This document shows, in pieces, positions 8,384 to 16,709 of a DNA stretch of 21,907 nt. The notes under the pieces were generated by a model that made no database searches, had not been told where the DNA came from, and saw only the letters and a program-made list of their open reading frames with translations. Both the position numbers and the translations under genes were made by a program. Every line of letters begins with the position of its first letter. Positions within the stretch are counted from its first letter, which is position 1. This DNA is from an uncultured Lachnospiraceae bacterium (GTDB lineage Bacteria; Bacillota; Clostridia; Lachnospirales; Lachnospiraceae): contig CAJUES010000057.1 of NCBI GenBank assembly GCA_910585765.1, forward strand, positions 1 to 21,907, read 5' to 3'.

Positions 8384-9042
8384 CCAAAATACGCCTCCTC
8401 CAACATTCTGCACAGGCAATGGTACACCGGCAGATGCAGTTCCTGAACATCTGGTGTAAACGACGCCGGCACACAAATGCAGGCATCACACATTTCCTTC
8501 ATTTTTCCGCCGCGCTCCCCTGTCAGTCCAATGGTCTTCATCCCCTTTAACTTTGCTGTCATCAGCGCATAGATCACATTTTTTGAGTCCCCTGAAGTGC
8601 TGATGCCAAGCAGGGCACTCCCTGCTTGGCCGTACCCATATACCTGCTGCGCAAAGACAAGCTCCGGCAACGCATCATTGGCATACGCAGTAGACAGCGC
8701 GATGTTGCTAGTCAGCGTCACTGCTGGAAGCGCTCCCTGCAAATGTGCTGCGAGAAGCTCCCCATCCTGCTCGGACAGTTCTCTGGACAATGTTCTCAGC
8801 AGCAGTTGATCCTGTGTGGGAAGCGGACGCCTCACGGCAAACTCCTTCATCAGTTCTCCCACGATATGCTCCGCATCCGCACCGCTGCCGCCGTTTCCGC
8901 AGACCAGAAGCATTCCTCCCGCATCATAGCACGCTCTTAACAGCTCATACGATGCAAGAATCTGTTCCCTGCACTGCGCAAGCTGCGGAAATCGCTTTGT
9001 CAGACGTTCCACATGTTCCAAAACCTCTGTTGTCTTTTGCAT
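8380..9042 (-). CDS. SIS-domain isomerase of the GmhA (phosphoheptose isomerase) type
   Basis: A 220-residue single SIS domain. LVCGNGGSGADAEHIVGEL (47-64) and LGISTSGDSKNVI (145-157) are the sugar-phosphate loops of GmhA, the enzyme interconverting sedoheptulose 7-phosphate and D-manno-heptose 7-phosphate. Counterparts of its catalytic Glu (E63) and His (H203, in DVQELHLPVYHCLC) are present, so it should be an active aldose/ketose phosphate isomerase rather than a regulator. It is longer than E. coli GmhA (192 residues) because of about 28 extra residues near 72-100. No GmhB, HldE or other heptose-biosynthesis gene is nearby, so a catabolic role is more likely than lipopolysaccharide or S-layer heptose synthesis. 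It begins one base after the acid-sugar kinase stop, behind GGAGG, and is coupled by ATGA to the ROK kinase. Confidence 0.9.
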   Translation of the reverse strand: MQKTTEVLEHVERLTKRFPQLAQCREQILASYELLRACYDAGGMLLVCGNGGSGADAEHIVGELMKEFAVRRPLPTQDQLLLRTLSRELSEQDGELLAAHLQGALPAVTLTSNIALSTAYANDALPELVFAQQVYGYGQAGSALLGISTSGDSKNVIYALMTAKLKGMKTIGLTGERGGKMKEMCDACICVPASFTPDVQELHLPVYHCLCRMLEEAYFG

Positions 9043-9043
9043 G

Positions 9044-10330
9044 TCACTCTTCCTCCAGACATAATTTTTCCTTTGCCTTCTCTATAAACTCCCTGCTCCC
9101 GAAACTTCCTGACTTGAGCGCCATGCGGTAATGCGGCTCCTCCACGCTCTCACAGGTCGGAAGTCCGGACTCGATCTCAGAAAGCACTTTCATCCCTCTG
9201 ATTCCAAGCCGGGCGCAGAGTGATGCGGAGGTATCTCCCCCACACACGATCACCCTGCGGATACAGTATGTCCCAATCACACTGGCTGCAATCCCGGACA
9301 AGGCGCCCGACACCATGGTGGACACTTTTGTGTTGCCGATTCCATAGCTGTCCGCCAGCGCCTTTGTCTCTGCGACCTGCTCTGGTCTGTTCATCGAGTG
9401 GATCATGACAAAATCCTGTGTCTGATACGCTGCCTCGATTTCACGAAAGATCCGCCTGCATTCTTCCTGACACTGCGTCTCCTCAAAAAGCCGGGTCGTA
9501 TCCAGCTCGATTACCGCGAAGCCCTGTTCCCTGATATAGTCCGTCTGACCGATTGTCTGCGGTGTCAGACTGCCCGCGATACAGAATACCTTCTGCTTTC
9601 TCTGCACCGATTTTTTTGTATCCAGACGCATCCTTTTCTGCGCTGCGATACAGGCGAGATACTTTGACAGCGCGGAACTTCCGCAGATGATCCGCTCCCC
9701 CTGCAATACCTCAGCCAGCATCTGTAAGTCTGCGTTGTCCCGCACGTCCATGATACAGTAATTCATGTCTGAGCGCGCTTTCCTGAGCGCTTTCTCCAAC
9801 GCCTCTGTCCCTTTATCATACACCTCAAACCCGATTCGACCAACAGTTCTATGCGTCTGTTCCTGCAAAATCTCCATGAGGCTGGACTTCGTCATAGGGT
9901 GCACCGGATCCCTGGCAAACTGGGACTCGGCAAGCGGCGTTCCAAACACATAGTGTATTCCGTCCACCGTCGTCCGCCCATTGTCAGGAAATCCAAGCAC
10001 AACCACGGCAAACTCCTCCGAAAGCGCGTCCAGCATCGCGTCGAACTCGGCGCCTATATTTCCGCGGAACACAGAACACTGCTTGTTGATATACTGTCTT
10101 ACCCCATCACGCGGTGCACCCTTCAGCGCCTCATACACTTTGCGGTATGCGGTATCGCGCGTGTCAAATCGGGAGTCTGTGTCCACCACCAGAACATCAC
10201 ACTGCCTGTAATCCTGCTCTCTCCCGTCGCAAAAGCTGTACACATACGTGTCCAGACCGGCTCCAGCGTACATGATTCCGATATCATTTGCTCCTGTCAC
10301 GTCATCTGCTATCACTACTGTATATGGCAT
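9044..10330 (-). CDS. Four-carbon acid sugar kinase family (OtnK/YgbK, DUF1537)
   Basis: A 428-residue protein with both halves of the DUF1537 family: the substrate domain starting VVIADDVTGANDIG (5-18), and the C-terminal nucleotide domain with VSGALSGIAAS, VIVCGGDTSASLC and KSGSFGSREF. Characterised relatives phosphorylate 3-oxo-tetronates, D-threonate, D-erythronate and related acids; some take other small acids or ketoses. In known tetronate pathways the product goes to an OtnC-type enzyme of the class II aldolase family, and such a gene is the second last in this operon; the dehydrogenase of those pathways is not in the window. A GTG at 10345 would overlap the previous gene, but the ATG at 10330 has GAGGGGAG at better spacing and starts the domain directly. 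It starts 11 bp after the GH38 stop. Confidence 0.92.
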   Translation of the reverse strand: MPYTVVIADDVTGANDIGIMYAGAGLDTYVYSFCDGREQDYRQCDVLVVDTDSRFDTRDTAYRKVYEALKGAPRDGVRQYINKQCSVFRGNIGAEFDAMLDALSEEFAVVVLGFPDNGRTTVDGIHYVFGTPLAESQFARDPVHPMTKSSLMEILQEQTHRTVGRIGFEVYDKGTEALEKALRKARSDMNYCIMDVRDNADLQMLAEVLQGERIICGSSALSKYLACIAAQKRMRLDTKKSVQRKQKVFCIAGSLTPQTIGQTDYIREQGFAVIELDTTRLFEETQCQEECRRIFREIEAAYQTQDFVMIHSMNRPEQVAETKALADSYGIGNTKVSTMVSGALSGIAASVIGTYCIRRVIVCGGDTSASLCARLGIRGMKVLSEIESGLPTCESVEEPHYRMALKSGSFGSREFIEKAKEKLCLEEE

Positions 10331-10341
10331 GAAATCTCCCC

Positions 10342-12765
10342 TCACATTTCCAACAGGTTCACTTCCATCACAGGCGCGCTGTGGTCATATGGAAGCTTGA
10401 CTGTCTTGATCTCACAGGGCGCAAACGAAAGCGTCTCCTCCCTGTTTAAGAACGGTATTTTAAGCAATGCCTGACTGGCCTGCCGCTTCGTCTCGTATGC
10501 GCGGATGATCACGCCGTCCCCGTCTTCCGCCTCCTTCATGGCACTGATGACAACATTGTCACTCTCCATGGAAAGAAACGAGTTTCTCGCCGGCAGACTT
10601 CCTTTGTGGAACGTCTCAATGATCGTAACTGGTTTTTGATTCAATTCCCGCGCATGTTTTACAATCTCGGAGTCCTTCCAGCCTCCTGTGTGCGGAAGCA
10701 GCATATACATAAATTCCTGAATGCCGTCGTCCACAAACTCATACTCCACACCGTCCTCGAGCTTTTTCGGATCATGGTGGGCGTAGACGGAATTTTTCAG
10801 CACTGTCAGATTCATCTCGTCCACGTCAAAGCTGTAGCTGTATTTTGCGTTGTTCGCAATGGCAAGACCATACATCACCCCTTTCTGAAAATGCTCACCG
10901 GAAAAGTCAAACCAAGTTTGTCCGGGTTCCTCCTCCCCGTTAGCGCTCTTCTCGATATATCCATAAGGAATCTCATAGGTGGGTTTGCGGAAATTGAAAT
11001 TCACAGGGTATTTGATCTTAAGGATTGTCTGCGGCTCCCTCCAGTCCACCCGCACCCGGACTTCCACATAATCCAGCTCGCTGTACAGCCGGAAATCCTG
11101 TACCACATAAGAGGTGTTGTACTTGTATTTGATGCGGACCGTGGAACGCACAGGACCATCCTCCAAAACGGTGCGGCTGACTGCCTTCATGTCCCCAAGA
11201 TGTTTGTCAAACTTAAAAATATTGTGCGACCATGTATCAGACAGATCTTCGATGACTGCCAGCCGTGCACCTTCCCTGCGCAGCACCTCCAGGTCTGACT
11301 GCTTGTCGTACAGGCTCGCCAGATATCCGGTCGCCTCATCAAAAGATATCCGATAGCGCGCATTCTCTAGCATATTATCCGTCACTTTCACATGCGGGAA
11401 GCGCGGAGCATCCTCCGCCTTGAGATAAAGGCGAAACACCTCGTAGCCCATACTCGGCAGCTCCGCCACAAACAACAGTCTGGACTGACCATTCACTGTC
11501 GCCTCAGACCGGATCCTCTGCGCCGGTATTTTGTTGCCGGACGCATCCGTGAGTTTGAAGTTGTCATCGGAGAGTCCCCGCACCTCGAGGTCAATCACCA
11601 TTTTCCCACACCATGCATGGGCGTTGAACACCACGATCGGCTTCATCGTCACATCCTCCTCGATATCAATATCCCAAGAGATTGCCTGCACCGCATAGTT
11701 TAAGTTTTTCTGCCCTACCGCCATCGCCTGTCCATAGAGATATGATGCATCGTCGTACGCTGAAGGAATGCTCGTCCCCGCCAGAATATCGTGAAACTGA
11801 TTAAACAATACGCCTTTCCACGCCTCCTCAAAATCCTTCGGATAGGGCTGATGCTCCGTGACGTTTGCGATGGCGCTCCACATCTCCGCCTGGATCAGCT
11901 TGTCTTCCGCACGCCTGTTTTCCCGCTTCACTTTCGACAGCACACTGTAGCAGCCGCTTGCGTGGTGCTGCAGGTCTCCGATATACTCGGGATACTCCCT
12001 GCCGTTTTCACGGATACTCTGGAAAAAACGCGCCGTGGTCCCCATCTCCATGACAGGCATGTCCTCTCTGTCATTCAGCGCATAGATGCTCTGAATGTTC
12101 TCCTTTGTGGGACCGCCCCCATGATTGCCCACACCGTAGAACATCATCAGCTCCTCCTCACCATCCTGCAATTCGCATTTGAGCCTTTGCGTGTACTTCT
12201 CAAGCTCCTTTCCCCACGAGCAGTACTCATAAGGAATACGGTATGTCATTACGCTGGAACCGTCCATGGATTTCCACCAGAAGGTGCGCCCCGGCAGTCC
12301 TTTTTCAAGCGGCATGGGACGCATGAACACATAATTGTCCAGCCCGCTCTTTTTTAAAATCTGAGGCAGATTGCCGTTATGCCCGAAACTATCCACATTG
12401 TACCCCGTTGTGGCAAGCGTGTTCAGTTTCTCTTTAAAGTAGCGCTGACCATACAGCCCCTGTCTTGCGAAGGCTTCACCAGACGGAATATTGCAGTCCG
12501 GCTGTATCCACCAGCCTCCCACAACCTCCCATCTCCCCTCCGCAACACGCTTTTTGATTTCTTCAAACATTTGTGGGTTATTGTGCTCCACCCACTCATA
12601 AAATGCCGCGGAACTGCATGTAAATACAAAGTTCTCGTCCTCGTTCATCCTGTCGAGCGCCGATCGGAATGTCGCCTTCACCTCCTGAAAGCCCTCCTGC
12701 CAGTTCCAAAGCCATACCGGGTCCAGATGCGCGTTCCCGATCATGTGCAGCTTCTTATCTTTCAT
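10342..12765 (-). CDS. GH38 alpha-mannosidase, short (MngB-like) form
   Basis: An 807-residue GH38 enzyme whose catalytic domain begins at once: GNAHLDPVWLW (zinc ligands H13 and D15), WWIQPDCNIPSGEAFARQ, GYNVDSFGHNGNLPQIL (nucleophile D125), YGVGNHGGGPT (210-220) and NQFHDILAGTS (H325). It has no N-terminal beta domain and no signal peptide. E. coli MngB, of similar architecture (877 residues), cleaves phosphorylated mannosylglycerate in the cytoplasm; other relatives act on alpha-mannosides in general. The differing linker and length from the 1059-residue GH38 protein suggest the two cut different linkages or different parts of one substrate. The ribosome site (AAGGGT) is modest, and 38 bp separate it from the FBP-type aldolase gene. 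Confidence 0.93.
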   Translation of the reverse strand: MKDKKLHMIGNAHLDPVWLWNWQEGFQEVKATFRSALDRMNEDENFVFTCSSAAFYEWVEHNNPQMFEEIKKRVAEGRWEVVGGWWIQPDCNIPSGEAFARQGLYGQRYFKEKLNTLATTGYNVDSFGHNGNLPQILKKSGLDNYVFMRPMPLEKGLPGRTFWWKSMDGSSVMTYRIPYEYCSWGKELEKYTQRLKCELQDGEEELMMFYGVGNHGGGPTKENIQSIYALNDREDMPVMEMGTTARFFQSIRENGREYPEYIGDLQHHASGCYSVLSKVKRENRRAEDKLIQAEMWSAIANVTEHQPYPKDFEEAWKGVLFNQFHDILAGTSIPSAYDDASYLYGQAMAVGQKNLNYAVQAISWDIDIEEDVTMKPIVVFNAHAWCGKMVIDLEVRGLSDDNFKLTDASGNKIPAQRIRSEATVNGQSRLLFVAELPSMGYEVFRLYLKAEDAPRFPHVKVTDNMLENARYRISFDEATGYLASLYDKQSDLEVLRREGARLAVIEDLSDTWSHNIFKFDKHLGDMKAVSRTVLEDGPVRSTVRIKYKYNTSYVVQDFRLYSELDYVEVRVRVDWREPQTILKIKYPVNFNFRKPTYEIPYGYIEKSANGEEEPGQTWFDFSGEHFQKGVMYGLAIANNAKYSYSFDVDEMNLTVLKNSVYAHHDPKKLEDGVEYEFVDDGIQEFMYMLLPHTGGWKDSEIVKHARELNQKPVTIIETFHKGSLPARNSFLSMESDNVVISAMKEAEDGDGVIIRAYETKRQASQALLKIPFLNREETLSFAPCEIKTVKLPYDHSAPVMEVNLLEM

Positions 12766-12803
12766 AACACTACCCTTGCCTTTCGTGATTTATTCTTTGG
12801 ATA

Positions 12804-13691
12804 TTATGCCTTATTGCTGCTGCCGAGATAATGCCTGATCTTATCCTCCACCAGCAGCCTCACTGCTTCCCTTGCCTTTTCAATGATGTCATCGGAATAT
12901 GTATTGAGTTCCTCCTCCGTCATGTGTCCGCTGCGCCCAACCACTGCCAGCATCTCAAGTTCCAGATCCGTCGCAATATTTACCTTGCTCACGCCGCCGG
13001 TGGGAAGCGCCGCCGCCTTCACCACCATCTCACTCGGCACACCCGATCCGCCGTGCAGGACAAGCGGTGTCGGTGTCAGTTTATTGATCTCCTCAAGCCG
13101 CTTGAAATCTATATTCGGCTGCCGGACCGTGTACACGCCGTGTGCCGTGCCGACAGAGACGGCCAGACAGTCCACATCCGTCTGTGCGCAGAACATCTTC
13201 GCCTCCTCAGGAATCGTGTACATCTCCTCGTCATGGTCCGTCTCCACGAAATCAGTCGTCCCGATCTTGCCAAGCTCCGCCTCCACCGTGATGTTTCTCC
13301 TGTGCGCCATCTCCACCACCTGTTTTGTCACCGCCACATTGTCATCAAAATTCTTTTCGGAGGCATCGATCATCACAGAGGTAAATCCGGCATCCATCGC
13401 TGCCTGAATCGTCTCAAGCGTCTTGGTGTGATCTAGGTGCAGCACGACCGGAACCTTCGGCTGCAGTTCCTCCACCACCCGATAAAACTCTTTTGCGAAC
13501 GCCTCTGCGCTGACCTTGTGCCGAATGATCTCCTTCTCGGACAACTGCACGATCACAGGAGAATTGGTATTCACCGCCGCCTGAATGATCGGCAGAATCA
13601 GCTTTGTATAACGCGCGGAAAAAGATCCCGCCGCATATCCGTTCTCCGCTGCATGTCTTAAAATATTTGTCAGATTATCTACCTTTGTCAT
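12804..13691 (-). CDS. Class II (zinc) fructose/tagatose-bisphosphate-type aldolase
   Basis: A 295-residue zinc-dependent aldolase. Visible are the catalytic Asp and first zinc His in VVLHLDHTK (D87, H88), VEAELGKIG (136-144), AVSVGTAHGVY (H184), VLHGGSGVP (H213) and the phosphate-binding KVNIATDLE (236-244). The family joins or splits DHAP and an aldehyde phosphate (FbaA, GatY, KbaY, IolJ). The N-terminus reads AGSFSARYTK where most members have a G-x-F-N motif, and QLSEKEIIRHKVSAEAF stands where most have a glycine-rich S-x-G region, so this is an atypical branch and its sugar may not be fructose bisphosphate. Its ATG overlaps the FGGY kinase stop as ATGA, which suggests a kinase-then-aldolase pair. 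Confidence 0.9.
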   Translation of the reverse strand: MTKVDNLTNILRHAAENGYAAGSFSARYTKLILPIIQAAVNTNSPVIVQLSEKEIIRHKVSAEAFAKEFYRVVEELQPKVPVVLHLDHTKTLETIQAAMDAGFTSVMIDASEKNFDDNVAVTKQVVEMAHRRNITVEAELGKIGTTDFVETDHDEEMYTIPEEAKMFCAQTDVDCLAVSVGTAHGVYTVRQPNIDFKRLEEINKLTPTPLVLHGGSGVPSEMVVKAAALPTGGVSKVNIATDLELEMLAVVGRSGHMTEEELNTYSDDIIEKAREAVRLLVEDKIRHYLGSSNKA

Positions 13692-15160
13692 ATTTTTTCC
13701 CTCTCATTTTTTATATCCAGATTCCGTCTTAAAACCTCTATCATTGGCAGGAATCTGTCTTCTTGTATTTTTCTGTACTGTGCGTGCAGTTCGAAATCCG
13801 GTTCAAAACATTCCTTTTCAGAAAACGCGGTGCATAGAAATGGTGCAAGCGCCGTCTCCCCGCACTGACGTTTCAGCAGCAATGCCGCTGCGCCTGCAAG
13901 GGTCGCCTCCCCAACGGACGGAACACTGACCGGAATGCCCAGTATATCCGCTTTCAGCTGCATCAGCGCCCTGTTGTGCACCGAACCGCCTGCGCAGATC
14001 AAAGACTGCGCCTCAGCCGCGTGCTTTTCCCTGCAGATGCTGAGCAGCCATGCAGCCTGATACTGAATGCCCTCCATGATTCCTTTCAGTATGGTATAAC
14101 AGTCGTGTCCTTCCCGCAGCCCAAGCAGCGCCCCTGCACTTTCGCTGTCATAACAGGGACTTCCCATTCCTGTCAAATACGGATAGTACAAAATCCCTGT
14201 AGGTCTCCTGTCAAGGGACAGCAGCTGCCTGTTCATTCTGTCATAGTCAAACGGCACGTCCTGCACATTCCGACGAAACCATTCCACCGAGTGCCCGGAG
14301 GAGGGCAGGTTTGCCATAAAGAACCATCCGCCGTCCACAAACGGACCATAGAGCAGTCCCTCATCCCTTCTAAGCCTTTTATCCAGCGTCTCCAGCCGCC
14401 CGATGTATGTCTCAGAAGTCCCAGCGCTGTCGCACACTGCGTTCCTGCGGTTTTGGAGCATTCCAAACGCCGCACAAATATGGTCATGTCCGGCAATCGC
14501 AGCCGGTATGCCCCTCTCCTTCCAGACACCTGCCGTCTCCCCCGAGGCGAGCACTTCCGGAAAATTGTCCTCCCGCAGGCCATATCCCTGCAAGCGCGCG
14601 GCGTCCCAGCAGCCGCGCACAATATCATAGACGTAAGTGCGCGCCGCGAAGCTGGCATCCGTAGCAAACCTGCCGGTCAGCTTGTACAAGATATAGTCAC
14701 ACATAGAGAGCCACACTGCATGTTCTCTGTCCATCTTGTGATGATCGAGCAGCCAAAGAAATTTGTAGATACCATACTTGAAACTGTCCCGCAGCCCGGT
14801 CTTTGCAAAGATCCGTTCCTCCTCGTCCGCGCCGGCCTGGCCCGCCAACGAAGTTGTCCTGCGGTCAAACCATGGTATGATGTCGCTCTCCTCCACGCCG
14901 CTGTCTCTGTTCACCACCAGACCAGCCTCCGCCATCCCTGTGATACTGATTCCAGCACAGCTTCCCTGCGCCTTATCTGCCAGCGACAGCAGCTGCCTCC
15001 TCGCGATATCCCATATGACCCTTGGTCGGTACACACTCCCCTCTTTCGTTTCATCCAAAGGCGTCGGTGTCTTCTCTTCCGCCAGAACCGTGCCGTCTGC
15101 GCAAAACAGCATCGACTTGACATGCGTCGTCCCGACATCGATTGCCATGACCGTCCTCAT
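13688..15160 (-). CDS. FGGY-family carbohydrate kinase
   Basis: A 490-residue two-lobed FGGY kinase: AIDVGTTHVKSM (6-17) is the N-terminal phosphate loop, IPWFDRRT carries conserved substrate contacts, IAGHDHICAAFGM holds the likely catalytic Asp, SAGTSETYIG and ICAGGSVHNRALMQLKADIL form the ATP lobe, and GEATLAGAAALLL closes the fold. Members phosphorylate xylulose, ribulose, rhamnulose, fuculose, glycerol, erythritol, sedoheptulose and similar compounds; the sequence does not reveal which. Its start overlaps the racemase-like stop by ATGA and its stop overlaps the aldolase start the same way. A second ATG four codons on (MAIDVG) is possible, but the ATG at 15160 has GAAGG in front. Confidence 0.93.
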   Translation of the reverse strand: MRTVMAIDVGTTHVKSMLFCADGTVLAEEKTPTPLDETKEGSVYRPRVIWDIARRQLLSLADKAQGSCAGISITGMAEAGLVVNRDSGVEESDIIPWFDRRTTSLAGQAGADEEERIFAKTGLRDSFKYGIYKFLWLLDHHKMDREHAVWLSMCDYILYKLTGRFATDASFAARTYVYDIVRGCWDAARLQGYGLREDNFPEVLASGETAGVWKERGIPAAIAGHDHICAAFGMLQNRRNAVCDSAGTSETYIGRLETLDKRLRRDEGLLYGPFVDGGWFFMANLPSSGHSVEWFRRNVQDVPFDYDRMNRQLLSLDRRPTGILYYPYLTGMGSPCYDSESAGALLGLREGHDCYTILKGIMEGIQYQAAWLLSICREKHAAEAQSLICAGGSVHNRALMQLKADILGIPVSVPSVGEATLAGAAALLLKRQCGETALAPFLCTAFSEKECFEPDFELHAQYRKIQEDRFLPMIEVLRRNLDIKNEREKI

Positions 15161-15831
15161 GCGCCTTCACCAGTCCCACTCAGAATCTTCTGCAATTTCT
15201 CCATGCCAAGACGCGGGCTTGTGAGAATCTTCTCACCCCCCGGACAAGCATCTGTTATCGCCGATGCCATAGAAGCCTGCGCCAGCAAAATAACATCCGA
15301 ATCTGCCATATATGCGCTGACTGTATTTCTAATCTTCAGATCATGTGTCTCTCTGTCCCCGCGCATCAGCGCATCATAAGCGCCCTCAACCAGCACCGTA
15401 TTGACCTTTATCCCACGCCCTGACGCTTTCGCCTTTTTCTCCACCAGGCGCACAGTGGGCGTCAGCGTGGAACGCAGTGTCGCAAACACGCTGACCACTG
15501 CCCCCATCTCCACTGCGCGCTCCGCCATCGCCTCGTCAATGCGGAACACCGGAATCTTTAAAAGCCCGTCCGCCTCCTCCGCAAACTCCCCCACCGTAGA
15601 GCACGCGGAGAGAACTGCGCTGACACCGAGCCTCTCCAAATTCTGCGCGTAGCCGATCCATCTACGCCGCACAAACTCCACCTCATGCTCCGCCATCATG
15701 TCCGGCAGAATCGAGTCGTCCAATATATTTACAACCTTTACACTGCTTCCCAGCACTTCCCCTGCCAGCGCTGTCAGGCTTGCTATGGTAGCCGGTGTCG
15801 TATGAATGATGCCAACCGTCTTTTTATCCAT
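15157..15831 (-). CDS. Asp/Glu/hydantoin-racemase superfamily protein with one catalytic Cys
   Basis: A 224-residue protein with the two-lobe layout of the Asp/Glu racemase superfamily: VGIIHTTPATI at the N-terminus, LSACSTVGE with C77 at the first catalytic site, VVSVFATLRSTLTPTV in the middle, and VILLAQASMASAI at the second. In true two-base racemases a second Cys stands where this protein has Q185. With only C77 it may instead act as a one-base enzyme, as arylmalonate decarboxylases and some isomerases of this superfamily do. Three in-frame ATGs are possible (15855, 15843, 15831); the last has GGAG/AGG at good spacing and gives the usual short N-terminus, while 15843 is almost as good. 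It heads the enzyme part of the operon, 38 bp after the transporter. Its role in sugar metabolism is unknown. Confidence 0.8.
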   Translation of the reverse strand: MDKKTVGIIHTTPATIASLTALAGEVLGSSVKVVNILDDSILPDMMAEHEVEFVRRRWIGYAQNLERLGVSAVLSACSTVGEFAEEADGLLKIPVFRIDEAMAERAVEMGAVVSVFATLRSTLTPTVRLVEKKAKASGRGIKVNTVLVEGAYDALMRGDRETHDLKIRNTVSAYMADSDVILLAQASMASAITDACPGGEKILTSPRLGMEKLQKILSGTGEGA

Positions 15832-15869
15832 AATCCTCTCCATCCCTTTCTCCATTCACTGATTTGCCA

Positions 15870-16709
15870 TTATTTTACTGCACCGCCCACATTCATGCCC
15901 TCGATAAAATAATTCTGGAAACAGAAGAACAACACAAGGATCGGAATCATGGACAGGAATGACACTGCCATCAGATAATTCCACTCCGTGTATCCCTGTC
16001 CCTTAAACACCTGCAGGCCCAATTGGATCGTATATTTGTTCTTGTCGCTCAGATAGAGCAGCGGTCCCTGGAAATCACTCCATGCACCCTTGAATGAAAT
16101 CAGCGCCACCGTTGCCATAACCGGTTTCACAAGCGGCATCATCAGCTTTCCCCAGATATAGAAATGCCCTGCGCCGTCCACGCGCGCCGCCTCCATCAGC
16201 TCATTCGGTATCGTGCGGTAGAACTGGCGCATCATAAAGATATGAAACGCATTACCGCAAAAAGCCGGAACAATCAGCGGCAGATACGTATTTACCCAGC
16301 GAAGCTTGGAAAAGATGACATACGTAGGCACCAGTGTCACAAAACCCGGAATCATCATCGTGGCAAGCACAATCTTGAACAGCAGCTTCTTTCCCGCAAA
16401 GTCAATCTTGGCAAAACCATACGCCACAAAAGAGTTGACAAACACGTTTCCGATGATCGTAAAGAACACGATAATCAGCGTATTGGTCGTATAGCGTGTG
16501 AAGGGAGCTTTGCTCCACGCGATCGCAAAATTCTCCAACAGCAGCTTCTCCGGAAGAAGTTTCGGCGGATACATCGCCACCTCCGGCGCAGATTTCAGCG
16601 CCGTGCTCAGCATCCATGCGATCGGAAATAAGATGAAAACGGCACCAACTGCCAGAATCACGAAGAGAACGATATCCGCAATCTTATTTTTTCGTTGTTT
16701 AATCATCAT
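15870..16709 (-). CDS. ABC sugar importer permease, MalG/UgpE type
   Basis: A 279-residue inner-membrane permease with about six hydrophobic helices (near 12-34, 75-100, 110-133, 140-160, 196-215 and 245-265). The EAA loop ELMEAARVDGAGHFYIWGKL (170-189) docks the ATPase. It forms a heterodimer with the permease encoded just upstream to carry oligosaccharide delivered by the lipoprotein. Two adjacent ATGs (16709, 16706) lie inside the last codons of the upstream gene; GAGGAGGGGG sits 3-7 bases before them, so reading couples the two genes (11 bp overlap). The longer frame from 16724 starts without a ribosome site. Confidence 0.96.
   Translation of the reverse strand: MMIKQRKNKIADIVLFVILAVGAVFILFPIAWMLSTALKSAPEVAMYPPKLLPEKLLLENFAIAWSKAPFTRYTTNTLIIVFFTIIGNVFVNSFVAYGFAKIDFAGKKLLFKIVLATMMIPGFVTLVPTYVIFSKLRWVNTYLPLIVPAFCGNAFHIFMMRQFYRTIPNELMEAARVDGAGHFYIWGKLMMPLVKPVMATVALISFKGAWSDFQGPLLYLSDKNKYTIQLGLQVFKGQGYTEWNYLMAVSFLSMIPILVLFFCFQNYFIEGMNVGGAVK

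Noticed and set aside
8384..8476. N-terminal extension of the ROK kinase to 8476
   Set aside because: It overlaps the SIS gene and precedes the family's normal start; the ATGA overlap at 8380-8383 is the natural start.
13976..15379. Plus-strand frame of 467 codons opposite the FGGY kinase
   Set aside because: It is antisense to a complete FGGY kinase, without a ribosome site or recognisable domain.
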